This document shows positions 7,756 to 16,833 of a DNA stretch of 64,000 nt, in pieces (positions within the stretch are counted from its first letter, which is position 1; every line of letters begins with the position of its first letter). Location of the stretch: positions 62,001 through 126,000 of the forward strand of contig NZ_BDBB01000025.1 in assembly GCF_001612765.1 (NCBI RefSeq), given 5' to 3'. A program made the position numbers and the translations under genes. Origin of the DNA: Nocardia arthritidis NBRC 100137 (lineage in GTDB: Bacteria > Actinomycetota > Actinomycetes > Mycobacteriales > Mycobacteriaceae). The notes under the pieces were generated by a model that was not told where the DNA came from, ran no database searches, and saw nothing but the letters and a program-made list of their open reading frames with translations.

Positions 7756-8955
7756 CTAGCGCAGGACCTTTCGCACGATCAACCCCGCGAGCAACGCCCA
7801 GAAGGCGGCGCCGATGCCGGCGAAGCCGACCCCGGAGGCGGCGATCAGGAAGGTCACGACGCCCGCCTCGCGGTGCTCGGAGCGCAGTGCCGCCCCGAGG
7901 GCCGCGGCCAGGGTCGCCAGCAGCGCGAGACCGGCGACGGTTTCCAGCGTGCCCGCCGGAGCGGTCGCGATCAGCGTGACCAGCGCGGCCGAGCCCAGCG
8001 CGAGCAACAGATACGACACGCCCGCGGTGAACGCGGCGATCCAGCGCCGCTTCGGGTCCGGATGCGCCGCGGGGGCCGCCGAGAGCGCGGCGCTGATGGC
8101 GGCGAGATTGATCGCGTGTCCGCCCGCGGGCGCACCGATGACGGTGCCGAGTCCGGTGACGGTCATCGCCGCGCGCCAGGGCACCCGGTAGTCGAACGAG
8201 GCCAGCACCGCGGTGCCGGGGATGTTCTGCGACGCCATGGTGACGATGTAGAGCGGGACCGCGACGCCGATCAACGCCTGCCAGCTCCAGTGCGGCAGCG
8301 TCAGTTCCAGCCGGGGCGCCATCGCGCCGACGTCGAGGCGCCGGTGCCCCGCCGCGATGCTGATCGCGGCGCAGGCCGCGGCGGTCACGAAGGCGGCGAT
8401 CACGGCCCAGCGCTGGGCATACCGTTGCAGCACGAGCCAGACCAGGATCACCGGCGCCACCACCGCCGGACTCGTCTGCACCGCCCGGACCGGCGCCAGG
8501 CACAGCGGCAGCAGCACCCCGGCCAGCATGGCCTGCGCTATCTCGACGGGGATCGCCGCCACCAGCCCGCCCAGCCGCTGCCACAGTCCGGTGACCACGA
8601 TCAGCGCTCCGGCCATCACGAACGCCCCGATCGCGGCGGGCCAGCCGCCTTCCACCGCGCCCGCCCCCGCCAGCAGCGCCGCGCCCGGCGTGGACCAGGC
8701 CAGCGTGATCGGCATCCGGTAGCGGTAACTCAGCGCCATCATGCCGATCGCCAGCGTGACGCACAGCGCGAGCAGGCCCGACGCGGCTTGCGCGGGGCTC
8801 GCCCCCACCGCGGTCAACCCGCTCAGCACCACGGCGAACGAGCTGGTGAAACCGACCAGCGCGGTCACCATGCCCGCGCTGATCGCCGGCGCCGGTCCGG
8901 CCGGCGACCGTTCGGGCGCCGGTGTCGCGGTGGCTGCGGCGGAAACGTTCGACAT
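7756..8955 (-). CDS. Benzoate/H+ symporter BenE family permease
   Basis: An inner membrane transporter of 399 residues with about 11-12 hydrophobic segments filling nearly the whole length. Family features include a SASVSFSS-like TSSFAVVLSG segment near residue 40, AWSTPGAALL near 85-95, and a GGHAINLAAISAAL segment near 250-265 that is typical of BenE. The ATG at 8955 is used; an in-frame GTG at 8979 is an alternative, and neither has a clear ribosome binding site. Benzoate is the family substrate in Acinetobacter; no benzoate catabolic genes are in the window, so another substrate is possible. Confidence 0.85.
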   Translation of the reverse strand: MSNVSAAATATPAPERSPAGPAPAISAGMVTALVGFTSSFAVVLSGLTAVGASPAQAASGLLALCVTLAIGMMALSYRYRMPITLAWSTPGAALLAGAGAVEGGWPAAIGAFVMAGALIVVTGLWQRLGGLVAAIPVEIAQAMLAGVLLPLCLAPVRAVQTSPAVVAPVILVWLVLQRYAQRWAVIAAFVTAAACAAISIAAGHRRLDVGAMAPRLELTLPHWSWQALIGVAVPLYIVTMASQNIPGTAVLASFDYRVPWRAAMTVTGLGTVIGAPAGGHAINLAAISAALSAAPAAHPDPKRRWIAAFTAGVSYLLLALGSAALVTLIATAPAGTLETVAGLALLATLAAALGAALRSEHREAGVVTFLIAASGVGFAGIGAAFWALLAGLIVRKVLR

Positions 8956-9128
8956 CGGTCGGATATTGCCGCTGGTCACGAGGGTGTGTCGCCTGCCAGT
9001 GCCGCGAAACTGGACTGACTTGGACCGGACGGTGGCACGCGAGGCGAGAGTACGGCGAAATCGGCACATCCGGTGCGTAGGGTGGGGGAGTCGGTGCGCG
9101 AGGACGTCATTCGGGACGAGGAGCTGAG

Positions 9129-9947
9129 TTGAGCGCGGTACTGATCTCACCGGAAGAGCTTCGGGAAGCGTTGGCGGACAAGCGGCTTCGGCTGCTGGAT
9201 GTCCGATGGGCACTGGGCGACCCGGACGGCCCCCAGCACTATCTCGACGGCCATATTCCCGGTGCGGTGTTCGTCGACCTGGAGACCGAACTGGCCGCGC
9301 CGCCGTCACCCGCGCGCGGCAGGCATCCACTGCCGGATCTCGCGCAACTGGAGAAGTGCGCGCGCAGCTGGGGTCTGCGCCAGGGCGATCCGGTGGTCGT
9401 CTACGACGCCACCGGTGGCATGGCCGCCGCCCGCGCCTGGTGGCTGCTGCGCTGGGCGGGAGTCGCGGACGTGCGCATCCTCGACGGCGGACTGCCCGCC
9501 TGGGTGGACGCGGGCGGCTCCGTCGCGACCGGCGCCGAGCCCGACCCGGAGCCCGGAGATGTCGAATTGAGCCCAGGGCACCTGCCCGTGATCGACGCCG
9601 ACGCGGCCGCTCGCTGGAAGGGCGTACTGCTGGATGCCCGCGCGAGCGAGCGCTTCCGCGGTGACGTGGAGCCGATCGACCCCCGCGCGGGGCACATCCC
9701 CGGTGCGCTCAGCGCCCCGACCGCCGACAATCTCGACGCCGAGGGGCGCTTCCGCGCGGTACCGGAACTGCGCGACCGTTTCGCCGGGTTCGGTTCCGGG
9801 CCGGTGGCCGTGTACTGCGGTTCCGGCGTCACAGCGGCGCACCAGGTGGCGGCGCTCGCCATCGTCGGTGTGGAGGCGGCGTTGTATCCCGGGTCGTGGT
9901 CGCAGTGGTCGAACGATCCGAAACGGCCGGTAGCGACAGGTAGCTGA
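9129..9947 (+). CDS. sseA: 3-mercaptopyruvate/thiosulfate sulfurtransferase, two rhodanese domains
   Basis: A sulfur-transfer enzyme of 272 residues made of an inactive N-terminal rhodanese domain (about 1-130) and an active C-terminal one (about 145-270). The active loop CGSGVTAAH has catalytic Cys230; the CG(S/T)GVT form is the mercaptopyruvate type, whereas thiosulfate-preferring enzymes usually carry CRKGV. The start is TTG at 9129, supported by GAGGAG about 8 nt upstream; no in-frame ATG is near. It probably acts in cysteine breakdown, persulfide supply or cyanide detoxification. It is a single gene, convergent with the small unknown gene at 9966. Confidence 0.88.
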   Translation: MSAVLISPEELREALADKRLRLLDVRWALGDPDGPQHYLDGHIPGAVFVDLETELAAPPSPARGRHPLPDLAQLEKCARSWGLRQGDPVVVYDATGGMAAARAWWLLRWAGVADVRILDGGLPAWVDAGGSVATGAEPDPEPGDVELSPGHLPVIDADAAARWKGVLLDARASERFRGDVEPIDPRAGHIPGALSAPTADNLDAEGRFRAVPELRDRFAGFGSGPVAVYCGSGVTAAHQVAALAIVGVEAALYPGSWSQWSNDPKRPVATGS

Positions 9948-9965
9948 CCCGCCGCTGTAAAGGCA

Positions 9966-10328
9966 CTACAGCCAGGCGCGCGCCAGGAGGCCGTCGTCGG
10001 TGACCTCGCTGGCGCGCGGCGGGAACCGGGTGGCCGCGATCGACTCGATATGCGTTCCGTCGTGCCCGATCACCCACGAGCCGCCGCGCTCTTCGCATTC
10101 GGCGAGTTTGGCGAAGGTGGTGAGCAGGAACGTGATCGCCTCGCGCGGGTCGGCGGTGTGGGCCAGCCGCTGGGATTCGCCGGGACGCGACAGGTCCAGC
10201 CACACGCCGCACTGCCCGTCCAGCCGCATGCCGACGATCTTGTCGGCGTGCACGAAGGTGAATTTGCGCCGTTCCCACGCGGTCGTCGGTGTGAAGCTCT
10301 GCTCGAGAACCTGGAGCAGAATTGTCAT
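9966..10328 (-). CDS. Conserved hypothetical protein, 120 aa
   Basis: I do not recognise this protein. The ATG at 10328 is preceded by GGAGGAAGC, a strong ribosome binding site, and gives 120 residues without a signal peptide or membrane segment. The sequence is mixed alpha/beta in character, with WERRKFTFVHADKIVGMRLD near residue 20 and a short GESQRLAHTADPREAITFLL stretch. The gene is divergent from the SNF2-type helicase (150 bp apart), so the two could share a control region. The cytoplasmic location is inferred only from the lack of export signals. Confidence 0.7.
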   Translation of the reverse strand: MTILLQVLEQSFTPTTAWERRKFTFVHADKIVGMRLDGQCGVWLDLSRPGESQRLAHTADPREAITFLLTTFAKLAECEERGGSWVIGHDGTHIESIAATRFPPRASEVTDDGLLARAWL

Positions 10329-10477
10329 GCTGCTTCCTCCGCTTCGTTGACGCCGAGCTGCGATTATTCTGCGATGACCTGCGGATATTCCAGTATGTTC
10401 CGGTATCGCGCAGAAATCCACAACGCTCGGGCCGCGGTGTGCGCGGTCGTGTCGGAGCCGCCTGCTTGGATGGGGTG

Positions 10478-13294
10478 ATGCTGCACGGACTGTGGTCGCC
10501 GGGATCCGGGTTGCTGCTCTGGCACGACGCACCGGTCGCCGCGACGTCCGCGGAGTTGCCCGATCCGCTGGGCCGCGTGCTGCGGGCGTCGAAGTTCCGG
10601 CACCGTGCCGAGGTCCTGGTCGTCGCGAACGGCGTCGCCGGTACCGAGCAGGTCCGCGCGCACGCGCTGGCCCCGGTCGCGGCGGCGGAGGCCCTCCGGC
10701 AGCGGTTGCCCGTGGAGTTGGTGTCCGGGGATCTGCGTTACCTCGCGCACGTCGCCCGTGGCATCGAACGCTGGGTGCGCGCCGGGCGTGTCGTGCCGGA
10801 TCTGCGCAGGGAGGACGGCCAGTGGTGGGTGCGCTGGCGGTTGGTCGGCGGGGAGCGGCAACGAGCCTGGCTGGCCGAACTGGCGGTCGCCATGCCGGAG
10901 GCGCTGCGGGTGGCCGGGCGTCCGGTCGCGCTGCTCGACGACATGGTCACCGAACTCACCGATCCGATCGCCCGGTCACTGGCCGAACCGCCGGACTCGC
11001 CGCATCCCCTGGTGGCCGCCCTGGTCGGCGACACTCCGCTGGACAACGGCAGCTATCAGGTCGCCGAGGTGCTGGAGCGCTGGCGGGCCAGCCTGACCGG
11101 CGACGAGCCGGAACTGGTGCTGCGGCTGCTGGAACCGGACGGCGAACTCGGCCTCGCCGACGAATCGGTGGCGCTGTGGCGGCTGGAGGTCTGCCTGCGC
11201 CTGACCGGTGAGGCGCCCAGAACGGTTCCGCTGCACGAAGATCCGAATCTGGTGCGGATCGCGGGGGACAAGCTCGGGGCGGCCGGGCGCGCGTATCCGA
11301 GGTTGCGTGATCTGCCGAGCGATCCGCGCAGCATGGATCTGCTGCTGCCCACGGAAGTGGTGCTCGATCTGGTCGCGCACGGTGCGAATGCCCTGCACGC
11401 CGCGGGAGTCCGGTTGCTGCTGCCGCGCGCCTGGAGTGTCGCGGAGCCGAGCATGCGGCTGCGGGTGGACAGCGCGGTGCCCGCCGCGCAGAGCACGGTC
11501 GGTCTGCGCGGCCTGGTGTCCTACCGCTGGGAGCTGGCGCTGGGCGACATGGTGTTGACCCGGGCCGAGATGGAACGCCTGGTGCGCGGCAAGTCCGATC
11601 TGGTCCAGCTGCGCGGTCAGTGGGTGCAAGCCGATCACAAGGCGCTGGCCGCCGCGGCCCGGTATGTCGCCGCGCATGCCGACGACTCACCGGTCACCTT
11701 CGCGGACATGCTCGGTGAGATCGCGGTCTCCCGGGTGCCGCAGGTGCCGATCACCGAGGTCACGGCCTCGGGATGGGTGGAGGACCTGCTCGATCGCACG
11801 CGCGAGCCCGAAACGCTCGCCCCGCCCGTCGGCCTGAAGGCCCAGCTGCGCCCCTACCAGGAACGCGGCCTGGCCTGGCTGGCCACCATGAGCAGGATGG
11901 GGTGCGGCGCGATCCTGGCCGACGACATGGGCCTGGGCAAGACGGTCCAGGTGCTCGCCCTGCTGGTCCACGAGCGCGAGACCGCCTCCGAGCCGGAGCG
12001 ACCCGGCCCGACCTTGCTGGTGTGCCCGATGTCGGTGGTCGGCAACTGGCAGCGCGAAGCGGAACGGTTCGCGCCCGACCTGCGGGTGTGGGTGCACCAC
12101 GGTGCGGGACGGCGGGCAGGCGCCGATCTCGACGAGACGGTCGCCGCCGCGGATCTGGTGGTCACCACCTACGCGCTGCTCGCGCGCGACGCCGAGGAAC
12201 TCGGCAGACAGGATTGGGACCGCGTGGTCCTGGACGAAGCGCAGCACATCAAGAACGCGGGAACGCGGCAGGCGCGGGCGGCGCGGTCGCTGCCCGCGCG
12301 GCATCGGCTGGCGCTGACCGGCACTCCGGTGGAGAACCGGTTGGAAGAGCTGCGCTCCATCATGGATTTCGCGATGCCGAAGGTGCTCGGCAGCGCCCAG
12401 TCGTTCCGCGCCCGCTTCGCGGTGCCCATCGAGCGCGAACGCGACCAGAACGCGATCAGCCGCCTGCGCTGGCTCACCCAGCCGTTCGTGCTGCGCCGGG
12501 TGAAGACCGACCCCACGGTGATCAGCGACCTGCCGGAGAAACTCGAGATGACCGTGCGGGCCAACCTCACCGTCGAGCAGGCCGCCCTCTACCAGGCGGT
12601 CGTGGACGACATGCTGGCCAAGATCAAGGACGCCAAGGGTATGGCGCGCAAAGGCGCCGTGCTCGGTGCGCTCACCCGGCTCAAGCAGGTGTGCAACCAT
12701 CCCGCGCATTTCCTGGGCGACGGCTCGGGTGTGCTGCACCGCGGTGCGCACCGTTCCGGCAAACTCGCCCTCGTCGAGGATGTCGTGGACGCGGTGCTGG
12801 CCGACGGCGAGAAGGCGCTGCTGTTCACGCAATTCCGGGAATTCGGCGAACTGGTCGCGCCCTACCTGGCCGAACGGTTCGGCGCCGCGATCCCGTTCTT
12901 GCACGGCGGCGTGCCGAAGAAGAAGCGCGACGCGATGGTCACCGGATTCCAGGCGCCGGACGGCCCGCCGCTGATGCTGCTGTCGCTCAAAGCCGGCGGC
13001 ACCGGGCTCAATCTCACCGCCGCCAATCACGTGGTGCACCTGGACCGCTGGTGGAATCCCGCGGTGGAGAACCAGGCCACCGACCGCGCCTTCCGGATCG
13101 GCCAGCGGCGCAATGTGCAGGTGCGCAAACTGGTCTGCGTGGACACGATCGAGGAGCGGATCGACGAGATGATCAACGGCAAGCGGCAACTCGCCGATCT
13201 GGCCGTGGGCGCGGGCGAGAACTGGATCACCGAGATGAGCACCGACGAACTGCGCGACCTGTTCACCCTCGGCGCGGCGGCGGTGGGCGAATGA
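10478..13294 (+). CDS. SNF2-family DEAD/H ATPase (HelZ-like)
   Basis: A 938-residue Swi2/Snf2-type double-stranded DNA translocase. An N-terminal SNF2-associated domain of about 450 residues precedes the ATPase core. Motif I LADDMGLGKT is near residue 480, motif II DEAQH near 585, and motif III LTGTPVENR near 610. The C-terminal RecA domain holds LHGGVPKKKRD, LKAGGTGLNLTAANHV, and motif VI-like RAFRIGQ. The start ATG at 10478 (GTG at 10475 also possible) follows GGATGGGG. The stop overlaps the next gene by 4 bp. It resembles Mycobacterium HelZ; the role may be chromatin remodelling, transcription recycling or repair, none of which is proven by sequence. Confidence 0.88.
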   Translation: MLHGLWSPGSGLLLWHDAPVAATSAELPDPLGRVLRASKFRHRAEVLVVANGVAGTEQVRAHALAPVAAAEALRQRLPVELVSGDLRYLAHVARGIERWVRAGRVVPDLRREDGQWWVRWRLVGGERQRAWLAELAVAMPEALRVAGRPVALLDDMVTELTDPIARSLAEPPDSPHPLVAALVGDTPLDNGSYQVAEVLERWRASLTGDEPELVLRLLEPDGELGLADESVALWRLEVCLRLTGEAPRTVPLHEDPNLVRIAGDKLGAAGRAYPRLRDLPSDPRSMDLLLPTEVVLDLVAHGANALHAAGVRLLLPRAWSVAEPSMRLRVDSAVPAAQSTVGLRGLVSYRWELALGDMVLTRAEMERLVRGKSDLVQLRGQWVQADHKALAAAARYVAAHADDSPVTFADMLGEIAVSRVPQVPITEVTASGWVEDLLDRTREPETLAPPVGLKAQLRPYQERGLAWLATMSRMGCGAILADDMGLGKTVQVLALLVHERETASEPERPGPTLLVCPMSVVGNWQREAERFAPDLRVWVHHGAGRRAGADLDETVAAADLVVTTYALLARDAEELGRQDWDRVVLDEAQHIKNAGTRQARAARSLPARHRLALTGTPVENRLEELRSIMDFAMPKVLGSAQSFRARFAVPIERERDQNAISRLRWLTQPFVLRRVKTDPTVISDLPEKLEMTVRANLTVEQAALYQAVVDDMLAKIKDAKGMARKGAVLGALTRLKQVCNHPAHFLGDGSGVLHRGAHRSGKLALVEDVVDAVLADGEKALLFTQFREFGELVAPYLAERFGAAIPFLHGGVPKKKRDAMVTGFQAPDGPPLMLLSLKAGGTGLNLTAANHVVHLDRWWNPAVENQATDRAFRIGQRRNVQVRKLVCVDTIEERIDEMINGKRQLADLAVGAGENWITEMSTDELRDLFTLGAAAVGE

Positions 13295-14058
13295 GTCCTT
13301 TCGTCGACTACTCCGAGTACGGCAAGAAGCTGCCGGTGCGCGGTGGCGTGGAAGCTCGCAGCAGGCGCGGCGGCTTCGGGCGCACCTGGTGGGGCAAGGC
13401 GCTGGTGGAAGCGGTGGAGCGGATGGCGGAGCCCGGCCGGCTGGCGCGCGGCCGCAATTACGCCAGGTCCGGTCAGGTGGTGAACTACCGGATCGAGCCG
13501 GGGGCGGTGACGGCGGAAGTGCAGGGCAGTCAACCGCGCCCTTTCACCGCGGTGTTCACCGTGCGCCCGCTGCGCGAGGACGAACTCGAGGAACTCATCG
13601 AGACCATCCGCTCGGCTCCGGGCATGCTCGCCGAGATCGCCTCGGGCGCGTTGCCGAGCGGGCTGGGACCGGTGCTGTTGCCGAGCACCGCGGCGGAGCT
13701 GGATTTCACCTGCACCTGCCCGGACCCCGGCTGGCCGTGCAAGCACGTGGCGGCGGTCTGCTACCTGCTGGCCGAGCGGCTCGACGAACACCCGCGCGAG
13801 ATCCTGACCCTCCGCGGCCTGGACCTGGACACCCTGATCGGCGGTATCGAACGCGAGCCGCGAGCGCCTGCTTCCGATGACCCCTACGGTGAGCGCATTC
13901 CACTGCCGGACCTGCCCGCGGTCGAATTCCGCCCGGCCCCTGAGGATCTGGATTCGATGCTGCTGCGCAAGGCGCTGCGGATGACCTCGGCCGACGAGAC
14001 GACCGCCGCGACCGGGCTGCGCGAACTCACCGCGCTCTATCGGCTGTTCGACCGCTGA
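13291..14058 (+). CDS. SWIM zinc finger protein, partner of the SNF2 ATPase
   Basis: 255 residues starting at an ATG that overlaps the SNF2 stop (ATGA), so the two are co-translated. A SWIM motif C-x-C-x6-C-x-H is present at Cys141, Cys143, Cys150 and His152 (CTCPDPGWPCKH); SWIM domains bind zinc and contact DNA or protein. The N-terminal part (YGKKLPVRGGVEARSRRGGF) is basic, with a WWGKALVEAVE helix typical of the bacterial SNF2-associated SWIM proteins. The tight overlap suggests a complex in which this protein gives substrate or partner recognition to the ATPase. Confidence 0.85.
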   Translation: MSPFVDYSEYGKKLPVRGGVEARSRRGGFGRTWWGKALVEAVERMAEPGRLARGRNYARSGQVVNYRIEPGAVTAEVQGSQPRPFTAVFTVRPLREDELEELIETIRSAPGMLAEIASGALPSGLGPVLLPSTAAELDFTCTCPDPGWPCKHVAAVCYLLAERLDEHPREILTLRGLDLDTLIGGIEREPRAPASDDPYGERIPLPDLPAVEFRPAPEDLDSMLLRKALRMTSADETTAATGLRELTALYRLFDR

Positions 14059-14318
14059 CATTGGTGGGCACCCAGCGTCGGGGCTGTCGGTTACCGCCGG
14101 TCTGTCGGGGCGGGATCGATACCGGCGGAGCGAAGGGACCGGAGACTTCCCGACACCGGGTGCCGTTATCCAGTCTCGCGCAGCGGAACTCGGCACGGAA
14201 CTGCCCCAGTGACGCCCGGACGCTGCCCTTGCGCCGAACTTGCCCAACGGTCGCCCCGGTCTCCTCCAGCCGGAAGAGAGCGCCGAGCAGCGCAGATCTC
14301 CTGTTATAGGCTGACCGT

Positions 14319-15116
14319 GTGGCAGGGAAGAGCCCAGCGTCCGGGTTGCCTCGCGACGACCTCGGTACCCCCGTGGACCTCCGCACACCCCCGCGCCGGG
14401 TGGTGTCGCTCGTTCCGTCGCTGACCGAGGCGGTGGCGCACACCTGCCCGGAAGTCCTGGTCGCCGCCACGCAATGGTGCACGCACCCCGCCGATCTGGC
14501 GGTCGAACGGGTCCGCGGGACCAAGAACCCGGATGTGCGGCGCATCATCGAACTCGCCCCGGACCTGGTGCTGTGCAACAAAGAGGAGAACCGTCGCATC
14601 GATGTCGAGCGGCTGCGCGCGGCCGGCGTCGCGGTGTGGGTCACCGAGGTGGAGACGGTCGACGAGGCCATGGTCTCGCTCACCCGGCTCTGCGTGGAGG
14701 TGCTCGGCGCCGGTGTTCCGGCATGGCTGGCCGAAGCCGAATCCGCCTGGGCGCCACCGCCGCCCGAACCCGCCCGAGCCGCCGTCATTCCGGTCTGGCG
14801 CGATCCGTGGATGGTGGTCGGCCGGAACACGTTCACCGGGGACATCGCGCACCGCCTGGGCCTGCGGCTGGTGCATGCCGATCGGCCCGATCGCTATCCG
14901 CGCCTCACCGAGGCCGAGCTGACCGTGGGCGTCGACCTCGCGGTGCTGCCCGACGAGCCGTATGTCTTCACCGGAGATGATGGGCCCGAGGCGTTTCCGG
15001 ATATCCCGGTCGCGCTGGTGGAGGGCCGGGCCCTCACCTGGTACGGGCCGTCCCTGGCGACCGCGCGCGGCACGCTCACCGCGCAACTCGCCCGGGCGGC
15101 TCAACCCAGGTCGTAG
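14319..15116 (+). CDS. Helical-backbone metal receptor/BtuF-like binding domain protein
   Basis: A 265-residue protein with the TroA/BtuF type III periplasmic binding fold: RRVVSLVPSLTEAV opens the N-lobe, and FTGDIAHRLGL marks the C-lobe. The unusual point is that no signal peptide or lipobox is visible, so it appears cytoplasmic, and no ABC permease or ATPase is adjacent. The GTG start at 14319 has TATAGG 8 nt upstream and no ribosome binding site, a leaderless layout. It could be a cytoplasmic cobalamin- or heme-binding homologue. The cobalamin-dependent IcmF nearby makes a B12-related role attractive but unproven. It overlaps the convergent DUF3224 gene by 16 bp. Confidence 0.75.
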   Translation: MAGKSPASGLPRDDLGTPVDLRTPPRRVVSLVPSLTEAVAHTCPEVLVAATQWCTHPADLAVERVRGTKNPDVRRIIELAPDLVLCNKEENRRIDVERLRAAGVAVWVTEVETVDEAMVSLTRLCVEVLGAGVPAWLAEAESAWAPPPPEPARAAVIPVWRDPWMVVGRNTFTGDIAHRLGLRLVHADRPDRYPRLTEAELTVGVDLAVLPDEPYVFTGDDGPEAFPDIPVALVEGRALTWYGPSLATARGTLTAQLARAAQPRS

Positions 15117-15538
15117 TCGAACCAGATGTGGTGCGTGCCGTCGGCGTCCACGCCGATTCCGCCCGTGCCCGTGATGCCCACGAGGTCACCGGTGCCGCTG
15201 TGCGGGACGATCACGCAGAACTCGTTCGTGCGGTCCGCGCCGGTGGTGCTCGCGACGTGCAGGAAGTTGAAGGTGCCCGCGGCACCGTCGAGCGCGCCCT
15301 CGAACGACTCCATCGCCGTGTAGCTTCCCACGCCCGTGGCCTGGTCGAACGCGGCGGTGAAGATCGTGGAGGAGCGGCCGTCGATCGCGCCGGCGAACTG
15401 CTTGGTGATGAGGGCGACGCCGACCGGCAGCGCGGTAGCGATGGTGGGATCGGGCACCACCTCGGTCGGGACGAAATTGCTCACAGAGAAGGTGCCGGTA
15501 ACTTTCACGCGGCCGATGGTAACCACGGGCACCGACAT
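15101..15538 (-). CDS. DUF3224 family protein
   Basis: 145 residues with the DUF3224 pattern: a beta-rich, barrel-like small protein with YTAMESFEGALDGAAGTFNF in the middle and a C-terminal GTGDLVGITGTGGI segment followed by HHIWFDYDLG. There is no signal peptide, and the biochemical function of the family is not known. The ATG at 15538 is the only good start and has a weak ribosome binding site. The 3' end overlaps the binding-protein gene on the other strand by 16 bp. It is probably co-directional but not tightly coupled with the upstream amidohydrolase (29-bp gap). Confidence 0.75.
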   Translation of the reverse strand: MSVPVVTIGRVKVTGTFSVSNFVPTEVVPDPTIATALPVGVALITKQFAGAIDGRSSTIFTAAFDQATGVGSYTAMESFEGALDGAAGTFNFLHVASTTGADRTNEFCVIVPHSGTGDLVGITGTGGIGVDADGTHHIWFDYDLG

Positions 15539-15567
15539 GATCGACGGTCCCGGTCGCCGGTTCTGGT

Positions 15568-16647
15568 TCAGTCCGCGATCCGGTAGACGCGCTGGGCGGT
15601 GGTCCGGAAGACCTGCTCCAATTCCGTCCGTCCGCCGCCGTGGCCGGTGACGGCGGTAGCGATCGCCTCGATGCTGTTGCCGATGCTGGTGACCGGCTTG
15701 TCCACGGGAAAGTTCGAGCCCCAGATGAGACGGTCCGCGCCGAAGACGTCCAGCGCGTGCTCGACCAGCGGGCCGATCCGGTCGAGCAGGTGCCCCGTGG
15801 GCGTCGGCGTGCCCCTCGGCGGGATCGGGTGGCCCAGGATCGGCATCATCAGTCCGCTCACCTTCGCGCTCACGTTCGGGCGCGCGGCCAGTGCGGCGAG
15901 ATCGTCGCGCCACCGCACCAGCAGCTGCCTGCGCAGGCCGGGATTGGTACCGGTGTGTTTGCCGACCGCGCCGAAGATGCCCGCGGGGGTCCCGAGGTGG
16001 TTCAGCACGATCGGCACCTCGGGATAGCGTTCGGCCAGCGCCGTGACGTCCGGAATGGCGTGCGAGTACACCCACGCTTCGAACGAGAGGCCGCGCTCGG
16101 CCAGCCGCGCGAAGCCGTCCAGGAATTCCTTGGTGGTGAGCTTGCCGGGCGCGTCGGTGAACGATCGCACGCCCGGATCGGGATGGTGGGCGACCATGGT
16201 GCGGACACCGCGCAGCAGCGGTGACGCGGCCGCGTGCGCGTCGAGCAGCTGCGCGAACGCCGGGTCGGCCGGGTCGCCGCCCGCGAGGATCGCGCCGAGC
16301 CGCGGGGCCGCCTCCAGTGGCAGCCCGGCCACCCAGGCGGTTTCCCCGGCTTTCCCCAGCGGTCCCCGCTGCGACCATTCGACCTCGATGTGCGCGATCA
16401 CCTCGATGGGCGCGTTGCCGGCGTCGGCGCGGTAGTCGAACGGGAGGTAGGGCCGCAGGTAGGCGGCCGGATCTCCGACGAACTCGCGGTCGCGCCGCGG
16501 TGCGAGGCGCTTGGCCGCGTCCACCGGGACCGGCAGCAGCCGGAACAGCTTCGCCAAGGCGCTGAAATCTCGCGGTGTGGTGAACGGATCCCACTGGTGG
16601 ATGTGTGCGTCGATGATCCGAATACCCGAGAGCTCCATGTCTGCCAT
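15568..16647 (-). CDS. Amidohydrolase family 2 protein (TIM-barrel metal hydrolase)
   Basis: 359 residues from the ATG at 16647. IIDAHIHQWD near residue 10 gives the HxH metal ligands of the amidohydrolase-2 (PF04909) barrel, and MVAHHPDPG, VLNHLGTPAG and DRLIWGSNFPVDKP place the later metal and catalytic positions, including the conserved Asp near the C-terminus. Members are decarboxylases or lactonases that act on carboxylated aromatic or sugar-lactone substrates. The neighbours give no substrate clue. It precedes DUF3224 on the same strand. Confidence 0.82.
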   Translation of the reverse strand: MADMELSGIRIIDAHIHQWDPFTTPRDFSALAKLFRLLPVPVDAAKRLAPRRDREFVGDPAAYLRPYLPFDYRADAGNAPIEVIAHIEVEWSQRGPLGKAGETAWVAGLPLEAAPRLGAILAGGDPADPAFAQLLDAHAAASPLLRGVRTMVAHHPDPGVRSFTDAPGKLTTKEFLDGFARLAERGLSFEAWVYSHAIPDVTALAERYPEVPIVLNHLGTPAGIFGAVGKHTGTNPGLRRQLLVRWRDDLAALAARPNVSAKVSGLMMPILGHPIPPRGTPTPTGHLLDRIGPLVEHALDVFGADRLIWGSNFPVDKPVTSIGNSIEAIATAVTGHGGGRTELEQVFRTTAQRVYRIAD

Positions 16648-16833
16648 CCCAACCGCGCCGAAGGTTTGCTCGGCGATTGTCACATGCCCCGCACACGGCG
16701 GGCCCGTTATCCGCGGGAGCCGCCCCGCGCGGCGGCACCGGCCGGATTCACGGTGCCCGCCCGGGTCCCTCGCGCGAGCCGGGCCTAGCGGCCGATGCGG
16801 GCGCACCGGCTCGAGGTGCGTGCGGCGACCGGC

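Noticed and set aside
9954-9972. GCTGTA/TACAGC hairpin between the sulfurtransferase and the next gene as a terminator
   Set aside because: The stem is only 6 bp, GC-poor and lacks a T-run; too weak to annotate.
11773-13290. A long upstream extension of the SWIM gene frame
   Set aside because: It is the out-of-frame shadow of the SNF2 gene; the real SWIM protein starts at the ATGA overlap at 13291.
10478-14058. SNF2-SWIM pair as a named phage defence system
   Set aside because: No nuclease, methylase, toxin or other defence gene is adjacent, and related pairs occur widely in core regions.
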